From Nocardioides insulae DSM 17944 (GTDB taxonomy: Bacteria > Actinomycetota > Actinomycetes > Propionibacteriales > Nocardioidaceae): DNA of 64,000 nucleotides. The translations under genes were made by a program, and so were the position numbers. Positions 8,231 through 16,846 of this stretch are shown piece by piece. Position 1 is the stretch's first letter; each line of letters opens with the position of its first letter. The stretch spans positions 1 to 64,000 of the forward strand of contig NZ_KE383928.1 of NCBI RefSeq assembly GCF_000422825.1, given 5' to 3'. The notes under the pieces are model-generated. The model saw only the letters and a list, made by a program, of their open reading frames with translations. It searched no databases and was not told the DNA's origin.

Positions 8231-10603
8231 ATGGCGACCGGTCACGACTCGCACGCGCGAGCGATGCTGCCCATCCCGGACAGACCCAGGCAGGGGCACA
8301 TCACCTACGACGCCAAGGACCCGGACACCTCCTTCCCGCCGATCGAACCGCTGCTGCCACCCGACGGCGCCCCGAACGTCCTGGTCATCCTGCTCGACGA
8401 CGTCGGGTTCGGGGCGTCCAGCGTCTTCGGAGGCCCGTGCGAGACACCGGTCGCCGAGCGCCTCGCGGCCGGGGGGCTGTCCTACAACCGCTTCCACACC
8501 ACCGCGCTGTGCGCCCCGACCCGGCAGGCCCTCCTGACCGGTCGCAACCACCACTCGGTGGGGATGGGCAGCATCACCGAGACGGCGACGTCGGCCCCCG
8601 GGAACAGCTCGGTGCGGCCCAACACCAAGGCTCCCCTGGCCATGACGCTCAAACTCAACGGCTACTCGACGGCCCAGTTCGGGAAGTGCCACGAGGTCCC
8701 GGTCTGGCAGACCTCCCCGCTGGGCCCCTTCGACGCCTGGCCGTCGGCCGGGGGTGGCTTCGAGACGTTCTACGGCTTCATCGGCGGGGAGAACAATCAG
8801 TGGGACCCCGCCCTGTACAGCGGGACCACCCCCATCGAGCCGCCGACCACCGCCGAAGAGGGCTACCACCTGACCGAGGACCTGGCAGACAAGGCCTGTG
8901 CCTGGATCCGCCAGCAAAAGGCCCTGATGCCCGACCGTCCCTTCTTCGCCTACTTCGCACCCGGTGCGACCCACGCACCGCACCATGTCCCCCCGGAGTG
9001 GATCGAGAAGTACGCCGGGAGGTTCGACGAGGGTTGGGACGTCCAGCGGGAGCGCACCTTCGCCCGGCAGAAGGAACTCGGGGTGATCCCCCCGGAGGCC
9101 GAACTGACCCGTCGCCACGAGGAGATCCCGGCCTGGGACGACATGCCGGACGACCTCAAGCCGGTGCTCGCCCGGCAGATGGAGGTGTACGCCGCCTTCC
9201 TCGAGCACACCGACCACCACGTGGGGCGGCTCCTGGACACGGTGGAGGAGCTCGGGATCCTGGACGACACCATCGTCTACTACATCATCGGCGACAACGG
9301 TGCCTCGGCAGAGGGCACCGCCAACGGTGCCTTCAACGAGATGGCCAACTTCAACGGCATGGCGGCCCTGGAGACCCCCGAGTTCATGCGCTCCAAGATG
9401 GCCGAGTTCGGCTCCCCGAGCTCCTACAACCACTACTCCGTCGGCTGGGCCTGGGCGATGAACACCCCCCTGCAATGGACCAAGCAGGTCGCCTCGCACT
9501 GGGGCGGCACCCGCAACGGCACCATCGTGCACTGGCCGGCGGGGATCACCGACCCGGGCTCGGTGCGCTCCCAGTTCACCCACGTGATCGACATCGCCCC
9601 GACCGTGCTGGAGGCGGCGGGGTTGCCCGAGCCCACCATGGTCAACGGCGTCCTACAGTCGCCGATGGAGGGCACGAGCATGCTCTACACCTTCACCGAC
9701 CAGGACGCACCGGAGCGGCACGACCTCCAGTACTTCGAGATGTTCGCCAACCGCGGGATCTACCACCTGGGCTGGAGCGCGGTGACCAAGCACCGCACCC
9801 CGTGGGTGATGGTCGGTGGGGACCTGCCCGCCTTCGACGACGACGTCTGGGAGTTGTACGACGGCACCACCGACTTCAGCCAGGCTCGGGACCTCTCCCG
9901 CGAGCAGCCCGAGAAGTTGGCCGAGTTGCAGCGGCTGTGGCTGATCGAGGCGGTCAAGTACGGCGTGCTTCCGATGGACGACCGCACCGCGGAGCGGATC
10001 GAGCCCTCGATGGCCGGACGGCCGGCCCTGGTCCACGGCACGAGCCAGCTCTTCTTCCCCGGCATGGGCCGGCTGTCGGAGAACAGCGTGGTCAGCATCA
10101 AGAACAAGTCCTTCTCGGTCACCGCCGAGGTGACGGTGCCCGAGGACGGCGCCGACGGCGTTCTCATCGCCCAGGGCGGGCGCTTCGGCGGCTGGACGTT
10201 GTACGCCTGGGGCGGGCGGTTGAAGTTCCTCTACAACGTCCTGGGTATCCAGGAGTACTCGGTGACGGCAGAGTCACCGCTGCCCTCCGGCACCCACCAG
10301 GTGCGGGTCGAGTTCGCCTACAACGGCGGCGGCCTGGGCAAGGGCGGCGACGTGACGCTGTACCACGACGGCGAGGCCGTGGGGTCCGGCCGGGTGGAGG
10401 CCACCCAGCCGATGATCTTCTCGGCCGACGAGACGACGGACGTCGGCTACGAGTCCGGCACCACGGTCTCCTCGGACTACACCAGCGGCACCAGCCGGTT
10501 CGGCGGCCGGATCGCGTGGGTCCGGATCGACCTCGGCGACGACGTCCACGACCACTTCATCGACCCGGAGGAGCGGTTCAGGATCGCGATGGCGCGGCAG
10601 TAG
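8231..10603 (+). CDS. Arylsulfatase (Cys-type, formylglycine-dependent)
   Basis: This 790-residue sulfatase hydrolyses sulfate esters. The metal-binding start LVILLDDVGFG carries the paired aspartates (D56, D57). The signature CAPTRQALLTGR begins at C94, the residue converted to formylglycine by the divergent FGE. Further metal ligands lie in YYIIGDNGASAEG. After the catalytic and small C-terminal sulfatase domains there is a beta-sandwich of about 150 residues (from LFFPGMGRLSENSVVS to the end), LamG-like, as in large bacterial arylsulfatases. No signal peptide is present, so it should act in the cytosol. The ATG has AAGGGAG 5 nt upstream. Its last 26 bp overlap the convergent membrane-protein gene. 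The substrate is unknown. Confidence 0.95.
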   Translation: MATGHDSHARAMLPIPDRPRQGHITYDAKDPDTSFPPIEPLLPPDGAPNVLVILLDDVGFGASSVFGGPCETPVAERLAAGGLSYNRFHTTALCAPTRQALLTGRNHHSVGMGSITETATSAPGNSSVRPNTKAPLAMTLKLNGYSTAQFGKCHEVPVWQTSPLGPFDAWPSAGGGFETFYGFIGGENNQWDPALYSGTTPIEPPTTAEEGYHLTEDLADKACAWIRQQKALMPDRPFFAYFAPGATHAPHHVPPEWIEKYAGRFDEGWDVQRERTFARQKELGVIPPEAELTRRHEEIPAWDDMPDDLKPVLARQMEVYAAFLEHTDHHVGRLLDTVEELGILDDTIVYYIIGDNGASAEGTANGAFNEMANFNGMAALETPEFMRSKMAEFGSPSSYNHYSVGWAWAMNTPLQWTKQVASHWGGTRNGTIVHWPAGITDPGSVRSQFTHVIDIAPTVLEAAGLPEPTMVNGVLQSPMEGTSMLYTFTDQDAPERHDLQYFEMFANRGIYHLGWSAVTKHRTPWVMVGGDLPAFDDDVWELYDGTTDFSQARDLSREQPEKLAELQRLWLIEAVKYGVLPMDDRTAERIEPSMAGRPALVHGTSQLFFPGMGRLSENSVVSIKNKSFSVTAEVTVPEDGADGVLIAQGGRFGGWTLYAWGGRLKFLYNVLGIQEYSVTAESPLPSGTHQVRVEFAYNGGGLGKGGDVTLYHDGEAVGSGRVEATQPMIFSADETTDVGYESGTTVSSDYTSGTSRFGGRIAWVRIDLGDDVHDHFIDPEERFRIAMARQ

Positions 10604-11486
10604 CGGTGGCGTCTCGCGACGACTCCACCGGGAGGAGCACGGCTCCGAAGAGGAAACACACCGCGCCGAGGAAGGTCCCGGCGTTGACGAGCGCGACGTC
10701 GACCGGCTCGCCCGTCGTGGGGAGCAGTCGGGCTCCCACCGCAGACGCGCCGAAGGCGATCGCGCCGATGAGGTTGAGCGCTGCGATCCGCCAGCCGACC
10801 GTACGGTCCGAACGCGGCAGGACGCCCTTGTTGACCTCGGCATAGGCCAGCCAGCCGGCCAGCAGGAAGCACACCGAGCCCGCCACGTCGGGGCCCCAGA
10901 CCAGGCGCTGTGCGCGGTCGAAGGACAAATCGGTCCGCGTCGCCGCAAAGGTGCTCACGTTGAAGAAGACGGTGCCTGCGAGCTGGGTCGCGGCCGCCCA
11001 CCAGTCGACCCGACGCGGGCGCCACCGGACCAGGCCGCTCAGACGGCGTCGACGCGGAGCCGCGAGGAGCTCCTGGGGTGCGGTGACCGTCTCGTGGAAC
11101 TGCAGGAAGGCGGCACCGGTGAAGAAGACCGACCCGACCGCGAAGGTCCAGGCGAGGACGTGCGCGTCCACGTGATCGACGAACAGCGGGATCGAGCCCG
11201 CGGCGAAGCAGGCCGAACCGACACCGAAGAGCGTCGCGAGCCAACAGCTCATCGCCGTCGGAGGACGTCGCCGCCGCTCCCGTGCCGGAACGCCGCGTGC
11301 CGACAGTCCGAGCAGCTTGCGGTGCCGACGCGAGGTCCACTCGACCTCGACGCCGTCCGGACGGACGAGCTCCAGACGGGTGATGAAGCCGAGCGGACCG
11401 TAGGCGCGCACGACCGTCCATCCCGGAGGCAGCCCCGGTACCCGCCCCGTCGGGTGGGACGGTGTGCCGGACACCGGATCGGTCAC
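10578..11486 (-). CDS. YrhK-like multi-helix membrane protein
   Basis: This is a 302-residue membrane protein. A soluble N-terminal part of about 85 residues (with GWTVVRAYGPLGFITRLELV) is followed by about eight hydrophobic helices that pair up in a repeated pattern (GSVFFTGAAFLQF, GTVFFNVSTFAA, GSVCFLLAGWLAY, GTFLGAVCFLFGAVLL). This repetition recalls YrhK domains. I start it at the GTG at 11486 because an upstream start would overlap the preceding small gene; the stop of that gene is 9 bp upstream. It overlaps the sulfatase 3-prime end by 26 bp tail to tail. Function unknown. Confidence 0.7.
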   Translation of the reverse strand: MTDPVSGTPSHPTGRVPGLPPGWTVVRAYGPLGFITRLELVRPDGVEVEWTSRRHRKLLGLSARGVPARERRRRPPTAMSCWLATLFGVGSACFAAGSIPLFVDHVDAHVLAWTFAVGSVFFTGAAFLQFHETVTAPQELLAAPRRRRLSGLVRWRPRRVDWWAAATQLAGTVFFNVSTFAATRTDLSFDRAQRLVWGPDVAGSVCFLLAGWLAYAEVNKGVLPRSDRTVGWRIAALNLIGAIAFGASAVGARLLPTTGEPVDVALVNAGTFLGAVCFLFGAVLLPVESSRDATATAAPSRS

Positions 11487-11494
11487 GACGACGG

Positions 11495-11746
11495 CTAGCG
11501 GGCGAGGCCCGTGCGTGCCTTGCTGTGCGTGGCGGCGTGCGTCGGGGCCGTCCACAGGTCCGGCTTGCCACTCCCGCGCCGGCCCGGCGCGGTGCGAAGC
11601 AGTTCGTAGGCCTCGTCGGGATCCATGGTCTGCTCGGGGAAGGCGAACGGGACGATGCGCTCCCGGAATCCCCGGCGCCCGTGGATGGGGCCGCGCTCCA
11701 GAGGGTCGGCGTGGTCAGGACGATCCTGGTCGTCGAGATGGGTCAT
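11495..11746 (-). CDS. Small hypothetical protein in the DUF4239 operon
   Basis: This 83-residue, very charged protein (acidic N-terminus MTHLDDQDRPDHADPLERGP, basic C-terminus) has no membrane segment and no recognised domain. It has a good ribosome site (CAGGAGAGGCC before ATG). It lies 24 bp after the DUF4239 gene and 8 bp before the YrhK-like gene, all on the same strand, so it is probably translated as part of that operon. The middle of the protein (FPEQTMDPDEAYELLRTAP) is predicted helical and may be the folded part. Confidence 0.6.
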   Translation of the reverse strand: MTHLDDQDRPDHADPLERGPIHGRRGFRERIVPFAFPEQTMDPDEAYELLRTAPGRRGSGKPDLWTAPTHAATHSKARTGLAR

Positions 11747-11770
11747 GGCCTCTCCTGGGGTTGACGGGGT

Positions 11771-12568
11771 TCAGGTCTCACAGGGCGCGGTGGTTGCGGG
11801 GGGCGCGGCGCTCTCCATGGTGGTCAGGGTCTCCTCGATCAGTCGAGGCGTGACCCGCCCGGATCCCCCGGAGAAGGGGGCGCTGAGCGCGATGACGAGA
11901 AGGAGCATCACGACCGTGAAGACGACCGAGGCAGCGACGAGCACCGCCTGGGTCACGCGTCTGGCCGTGCTGGTGACGGCGAAGATCATCGCGATCACGA
12001 AGGCGCCACCGCCCAGGAGCAGCGCCCACAGCATCGGGGGCACATGGGTCTCGGCCGCGACCAGCCTCGTCTCTCGAGCCGTGGAGATGCTCCCGATCTG
12101 GGAGACGAGGTTCGTGGCCGTGGCCGAGTGGAGCGCGCCGACGGGCGGCGCGTCACCGGGGCCCACGGACACGACCAGGTCGCGGAAGGCCGCGTCGACC
12201 TCGGGGGCACCGCGGTGCTCGCGCATGGCCGGCCAGTCGTAGGTGATCACCGCACGCGCGTAGCAGATGAGGGCGCGCTGCATTCCGTCGCGGCTGTCGG
12301 GGAAGAGGGCCGCCTGCTCGTACGCCGTGCCGACGGAGGTCGCCTCGTCGCCGACCGCCTGCCGCGCATCGGCGTACTCGCCGAACAGGAAGAGGATCGA
12401 GAAGCCGATGACCACCCCGTAGGCGGTGGCCACGTACGACAGCGTGGACGACCAGGACCCGGTGTCGGCCCGCCGGTCTCGCAGTGCGTATCGGACGGCC
12501 AGGCTGGCCCCGAACGCGAGCGCCGCCGCGGCCAGCATCAGGAGGGCGTTGAGCCAAGGATCCGACAC
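11771..12568 (-). CDS. DUF4239 (bestrophin-like) membrane protein, copy 2
   Basis: This 265-residue protein has two N-terminal helices (LNALLMLAAAALAFGASLAV and YVATAYGVVIGFSILFLFGEY), a soluble centre with the family LFPDSRDGMQRALICYARAV segment, and two C-terminal helices. It is clearly the same family as the gene at 6025-6846, though only moderately similar in sequence, so the two are not a recent duplication. It heads a three-gene leftward unit with the small protein and the YrhK-like protein. No function is established for DUF4239; an ion-channel role is only suggested by the bestrophin resemblance. Confidence 0.8.
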   Translation of the reverse strand: MSDPWLNALLMLAAAALAFGASLAVRYALRDRRADTGSWSSTLSYVATAYGVVIGFSILFLFGEYADARQAVGDEATSVGTAYEQAALFPDSRDGMQRALICYARAVITYDWPAMREHRGAPEVDAAFRDLVVSVGPGDAPPVGALHSATATNLVSQIGSISTARETRLVAAETHVPPMLWALLLGGGAFVIAMIFAVTSTARRVTQAVLVAASVVFTVVMLLLVIALSAPFSGGSGRVTPRLIEETLTTMESAAPPATTAPCET

Positions 12569-12695
12569 CGGCCACCCCTCACTGTGCTGATCGTGCCCGC
12601 TCGGTCAGGATCCGAGGATGGTGTCGTCCGGCCTCTGATGTTCCTGCGAATCGCACGATCGGATCTCGAGACTCCCAACCCGACGCTGCGATCGC

Positions 12696-12714
12696 ATCAC
12701 CCCACGGGGGTGAT
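12696..12714. promoter_or_regulatory. Palindrome ATCACCCC-N3-GGGGTGAT, candidate operator
   Basis: This perfect 8-3-8 inverted repeat shares its TCACCCC-N3-GGGGTGA core with the site at 8106-8124. A further half-site GGGGTGAT follows at 12745-12752. It lies between the leftward DUF4239 operon and the rightward small gene/LuxR unit, so it could control both. Confidence 0.55.
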
Positions 12715-12817
12715 CGGACCGCCGCCGGGGCCGCTCACTCTCACGGGGTGATCCGGACGCGGGAGGAACCGACCACGATGGTCGGGTGAGGGGGACCACG
12801 GCAGGGAGGCGCCTCCG

Positions 12818-13027
12818 ATGATGCGGACCTACGTGTTCGTGGTCGAGGGCACCCCCGGGCCGCTGGTGACGGCGGCCTTCGAGGAGTTCACGGTGACCGG
12901 TGCGGACGGTGGCCGGATCTGGCTGCGCGGAACCCTCCGGGACGACGCGGAGTTGCACGGCGTCCTCCATCGCCTTCAACTGCTCGGGCTCACGATCGTG
13001 GAGGTGCGCCGGCTGGAGGAGGACTGA
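12818..13027 (+). CDS. Small conserved protein, ferredoxin-like fold candidate
   Basis: This 69-residue protein reads as alternating strands and helices (YVFVVEGTPGPLV, FEEFTVTGADGGRIWLRGTL, ELHGVLHRLQLLGLTIVEVRR). The final HGVLHRLQLLGLTIVEVRRL resembles the last helix-strand unit of small ACT-like or ferredoxin-like domains. It has a strong ribosome site (GGGAGG) and starts at the first of two adjacent ATG codons. It is 67 bp upstream of the MalT-type regulator on the same strand, behind the shared palindrome, so it may be co-transcribed with the regulator. No function can be assigned. Confidence 0.7.
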   Translation: MMRTYVFVVEGTPGPLVTAAFEEFTVTGADGGRIWLRGTLRDDAELHGVLHRLQLLGLTIVEVRRLEED

Positions 13028-13094
13028 GATCGGCCCACGGCGGCTCCCCCGGATGGGGGATGCCGGGCCGCGGGCACCGATGTCACGCTGAGGC

Positions 13095-15725
13095 GTGCCA
13101 ACCCGGAGCACCGGGACCAGGTCCTCACACCTGATCGACCGGACACGGCTGCTCGCCGCCCTCGATGCCGTGCCTCCCGGTGGGACAGCGATGCTGGTCG
13201 CCGCGCCCGGAACCGGTAAGTCAGTGCTGATGGAGCAGTGGCTGCACGGACGCCGCGCCTGCACCCTCGAGTTGACCCCGGCTCACGACGACGCCGTGGC
13301 CGTGGCCCGGGAGCTGACCGCTGCGTTGCGCAGCATGGATGACAGCGTCGATGCGGCCGTGGGAGCGCTGGCACCTCGTGGTGGGCACCGGCTGGGCCCG
13401 CAGTTCCTCGACGCCCTGCTCGGCGAGCTCGGGGCGGAGGGACCCTCCCTACTGCTCGCCCTCGACGACGCCCATCGGCTCACGAACCGCGCACTGGTCG
13501 AGGATCTGGGAGAGTTGCTGCTCCGGCTTCCCGCGCGCTGTCGAGCGGTCATCTCGGCACAGTGGGATCCGCCCCTGCCGAGGACCCAGCTCCGCCTGCA
13601 GGGCAGGGTGGTGGAGCTCCGCTGGGACGACCTCGCCTTCGACGTCAACGAGGCCCGCGAGCTGCTGGAGCGGTCGTCGGGCGTCGCCGTGACATCGGAC
13701 CAGGTCAAGGTGCTCCTCGAGCGCACCGACGGGTGGGCCGCGGGCCTGCAACTCGCTGCCCACTCGATGCGGAACGTCGCGGACGTCGACGCGTTCGTCC
13801 GTGGGTTCGCGGGTGATGACCGATTGGTGGCGGACTACTTGACCGGGGAGATCCTGCGGACCCTCCCTCCCGACCTGCGCTCCTTCCTGCTCCGCACCTC
13901 GATCCTGGAGACGTTGTCCCCCGCCGCCTGCGATGCCGTGACGAGTGCGGCGAACGGAGGGCAGATGCTCACTGCTCTCGGCGACCGTGGGCTCTTCATC
14001 AGCGAGCTCGAACGGAGCGAGGGGGTCTTTCGCTACCACAAGCTCTTCGCTGAGCTGCTGCGCTTCGAACTCCGAGCCGAGGGGGCGGAGGTGGAGCGCG
14101 AGTATCGCCGGCGGGCTGCGGGGTGGTTGATCGCCCACGGGGAGCATCGGGCCGGATTCGAGCAACTGCTGGCCGCGGGTGACCACCATGCCGCCTTCGA
14201 GGTCATCAAGGTGGAGGGGCACCGGCTCTTCGAGCGGGGTGAGACAGGGACCCTGGCCCGCGGTCTGCGCCTGATCCATGACCGGGACCCTGCACCGACC
14301 CCCCTGATGGGCATCAACCTGATGGCCAGCCAGGTGGGTGCGGACGAGTTCGCCGCAGCCGGCGAGACCTACCGGACGCTGACCGGGCGCGACGACCTGA
14401 CCAGCGGGGAGAGAATCGCCGCGGACACGCTCGCCGCGATGCTCGGCCTCGGCGACCTCCCAGAGTCACAGATGAGGTACTTGGCAGATGGGGTGCTCGA
14501 CGCACTCGCTCGCGTCGACCGCACCTGCGTGGTGGACTTCCTCGGCGTGGGGGGCGCCGACTCCTGCGAGACGATGGCGGCCTTCGCGGCAGGTATGGCC
14601 GACTTCTTCACCGGTGACGTCGTGCAGAGCGTCGCCGCCTTCGAGCGGGTGCTGGGGCTGAGAGGGGCCGCCTACCCGCTGTGGCGGGTGAACACCTTGG
14701 GTGCGCTCGCCCTCAGCCGCGCCTGGATCGGCCGGCTCAACGAGGCGGAGGCCAGTGCGATCACGGCGCTCGATGTGGCGCGTGAGGTGGGTGCGATGGA
14801 CCACATCGCCTGCGCTCTCGCGCACCTCGCCGCCGCCATCGTCCACATCGAACGACTCGACCTCGGCCGAGCGGGGGTCCATCTGGCCGCGGCTCGTGCG
14901 CTCATCGACCGGGCAGGTCGACCGACGTATCGCCATCTCCTGGACATCGTCCGGGCACGCCACCGGGGCGTCTCGGTCGGGGCACATGCGGCCCTCGCCG
15001 TACTGCGTGGCACGCCAACTGGCGAGCCGGTCCGTCCCGTGGTCGCGACTGCACGTACGGCGCTCGAGGCGCAACTCCTCCTCCGCTGCGGCGCCCTCCC
15101 TGACGCGCGGGAGGTACTCGCGGCGACTGGGCGACCTGCCCCGGCGGCGGCGATCGACGTCCTGCTCACGGAGGACGACCTGCAGGCGGCCGGTGCCCTC
15201 CTGGACCAGTGGCACCCCCACGGCCTGGACCGGCGCGCTCGACTCGAGCACGGACTGCGCCGCGCAGCCCGCCAACACCGGGCCGGGCACCCCGGTGCTG
15301 CCGGCGCCATCGTGGCAGAGGCCGCCGCGAGCGCGGAAGCCGAGGAACTGCTGACGCCGTTCCTCGACGTCCCTCTCGCACTTCACATCCTCCGCACCGC
15401 AGCACCAACGCGCCCGCTACCTCGGATCACCGTGGCCCTGCTGTCGTCGCCGGCCGCCGACGACGGTCGGGTCGCGGCGAACCAGCGGCTGACCGAGCCG
15501 CTGACGGCCCGGGAGATCACCGTCCTGGAGTACCTGCCCACTCGGCTGAGCAACGTGGAGATCGCCGAGGCGCTGTTCATCTCGGTGAACACGCTCAAGA
15601 CGCATCTGCGCAGCCTCTATCGCAAACTCGGGGTAGCCAACCGCGCCGAGGGAATCGACCGCGCCGGCGCGCTCGGGCTGCTTGACGGCTCGAAGGGATG
15701 GTCGATGACCACTGCTCCACGGTAG
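13095..15725 (+). CDS. MalT-type LuxR family transcriptional activator
   Basis: This 876-residue STAND-class regulator starts at GTG. It has an N-terminal NTPase with Walker A AAPGTGKS (residues 36-43) and Walker B LLLALDDAH (about 118-126), the winged-helix region around LRSFLLRTSILETLSPAACD, a long helical TPR-like sensor part, and a C-terminal LuxR helix-turn-helix (LTAREITVLEYLPTRLSNVE, then SVNTLKTHLRSLYRKLGV). Length fits MalT-like proteins, which activate promoters after binding ATP and an inducer. It is the likeliest ligand of the two palindromes at 8106 and 12696, linking it to the sulfatase and DUF4239 genes; this is inferred only from position. Confidence 0.9.
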   Translation: MPTRSTGTRSSHLIDRTRLLAALDAVPPGGTAMLVAAPGTGKSVLMEQWLHGRRACTLELTPAHDDAVAVARELTAALRSMDDSVDAAVGALAPRGGHRLGPQFLDALLGELGAEGPSLLLALDDAHRLTNRALVEDLGELLLRLPARCRAVISAQWDPPLPRTQLRLQGRVVELRWDDLAFDVNEARELLERSSGVAVTSDQVKVLLERTDGWAAGLQLAAHSMRNVADVDAFVRGFAGDDRLVADYLTGEILRTLPPDLRSFLLRTSILETLSPAACDAVTSAANGGQMLTALGDRGLFISELERSEGVFRYHKLFAELLRFELRAEGAEVEREYRRRAAGWLIAHGEHRAGFEQLLAAGDHHAAFEVIKVEGHRLFERGETGTLARGLRLIHDRDPAPTPLMGINLMASQVGADEFAAAGETYRTLTGRDDLTSGERIAADTLAAMLGLGDLPESQMRYLADGVLDALARVDRTCVVDFLGVGGADSCETMAAFAAGMADFFTGDVVQSVAAFERVLGLRGAAYPLWRVNTLGALALSRAWIGRLNEAEASAITALDVAREVGAMDHIACALAHLAAAIVHIERLDLGRAGVHLAAARALIDRAGRPTYRHLLDIVRARHRGVSVGAHAALAVLRGTPTGEPVRPVVATARTALEAQLLLRCGALPDAREVLAATGRPAPAAAIDVLLTEDDLQAAGALLDQWHPHGLDRRARLEHGLRRAARQHRAGHPGAAGAIVAEAAASAEAEELLTPFLDVPLALHILRTAAPTRPLPRITVALLSSPAADDGRVAANQRLTEPLTAREITVLEYLPTRLSNVEIAEALFISVNTLKTHLRSLYRKLGVANRAEGIDRAGALGLLDGSKGWSMTTAPR

Positions 15726-15762
15726 ACACGGTGTCGGTGGGTGGGTGAGGTGCCGGTGGGGC

Positions 15763-15819
15763 TCAGGCGGGGGTCGCGAGGCTGGTGAAGTCCGCCATCG
15801 CGCCCGCCCAGTCGCCGTT
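15763..15819 (-). repeat. 57-bp copy of a flavin monooxygenase gene tail
   Basis: On the minus strand this codes for NGDWAGAMADFTSLATPA and a stop. It matches the last 57 bp of the monooxygenase pseudogene at 31788-31844 at 53 of 57 positions, with the same stop. Homology ends abruptly on the upstream side. The two copies are in opposite orientation and bracket the scarred accessory zone. Confidence 0.75.
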
Positions 15820-15872
15820 CGGCTAACGGTATTGCCCATCGGCGCACAGCCGATCAGGAGAACTGAATCGCC

Positions 15873-16469
15873 TTGAGACACAAGGTCGCGGTGGAGTCGA
15901 TCTTCGTAACCGCTGTCGGTGGCGCTTCTCTCCACGTTGCGGGACACGGTCCGGCCCCGACGTCGTGATCTTGTCCGGCGGCCCTGGCTGCGTTCACAAC
16001 CTCGCGGACGAGTCCCTTGCCCCGCTCGGATGTCGCAGCTGGTTCCCCGACCCGCGTGGCGTCTCGAAGTCAGGCGGAGGGCCGCACGACATGGCGCGAG
16101 CGCTCGACGACCTCGAGACCATCCGTCGAGCCCTCGACGTCGCCGAGTGGATCGTGTTTGGACACTCGTGGGGTTCGGACCTCGCAGTGAGGTACGCACT
16201 CGAACATCCCCAGAGTGTCGGAGGCGTCGTCGGGATTGCGGGTCATGGGCTGCATCGCGACCGCGAATGGTCGGCAACGTATGAAGCCGGCAAAGCCACC
16301 GAGCCGGCGATCGACATCGACTGGGTGCCTGAGGTCCACGCCTCGCTGTGGGAGTCGTTCCCGGAGTGGATCCATCAGCCCAATCTTTGGCGCACCGTCG
16401 CGGACAGCTCCGTTCCGATGAGGTTTGTGGCAGCAGGCAACGACATCAGACCGAGTTGGCCGCTCGAAC
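15873..16469 (+). pseudogene. Alpha/beta hydrolase (proline iminopeptidase-like), frameshifted and IS-interrupted
   Basis: A TTG-started frame (VESIFVTAVGGASLHVAGHG) is followed, one base out of phase near 15950, by PDVVILSGGPGCVHNLADES and the nucleophile elbow VFGHSWGSDLAVRYAL with its serine. The segment runs to AAGNDIRPSWPLEL, where the IS begins at 16470. The catalytic histidine and last 30-40 residues are absent, and no continuation is visible beyond the IS at 17830. The gene therefore has two lesions: an apparent 1-nt deletion (a G missing in a GGCCCC run) and the IS insertion with loss of flanking DNA. Confidence 0.75.
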
Positions 16470-16520
16470 TGACACCTCCCGGCGTGTCCGGAGGCTCCCT
16501 TCGTTGGGAGGATCTGGAAC

Positions 16521-16844
16521 ATGGGACGACCGAACAAGTATCCCGAGGAGCTTCGGGAGCGGGCGGTGCGGATGGTCGCCGAGGTGGCCCCGGACTACGG
16601 TTCGCAGTGGGCGGCTATCTGTGCGGTGGCTGGGAAGCTCGGGGTCGGTGCCCCGGAGACCGTGCGCACGTGGGTGCGTCGGGCCGAGGTCGATGCCGGC
16701 AGGCGTCCGGGTGTGACGACCGAGGAGGCTGAGGAGCTGAAGCGGCTCAAGCGGGAGAACGCTGAGCTGCGTCGGGCGAACGAGATCTTGAAGGCGGCCT
16801 CGGCTTTCTTCGCGGCCGAGCTCGACCGGCCCGCGAAGCGGTAG
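16521..16844 (+). CDS. IS3-family transposase OrfA
   Basis: This 107-residue DNA-binding subunit has the helix-turn-helix (YPEELRERAVRMVAEVAPDY through VRTWVRRAEVDAG) and a C-terminal leucine-zipper-like helix (EEAEELKRLKRENAELRRAN) ending in the family motif AASAFFAAELDRP. A ribosome site (GGGAGG) precedes the ATG. It ends at TAG just as the OrfB frame, one base back, opens, so an OrfAB fusion by programmed -1 frameshifting would be expected in an active element. Confidence 0.9.
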   Translation: MGRPNKYPEELRERAVRMVAEVAPDYGSQWAAICAVAGKLGVGAPETVRTWVRRAEVDAGRRPGVTTEEAEELKRLKRENAELRRANEILKAASAFFAAELDRPAKR

Positions 16845-16846
16845 TC

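Noticed and set aside
8128..10845. A 905-residue plus-strand frame overlapping the arylsulfatase.
   Set aside because: Composition is dominated by Arg, Gly, Pro and Ala without any domain; the sulfatase frame holds the CxPxR signature and all metal motifs.
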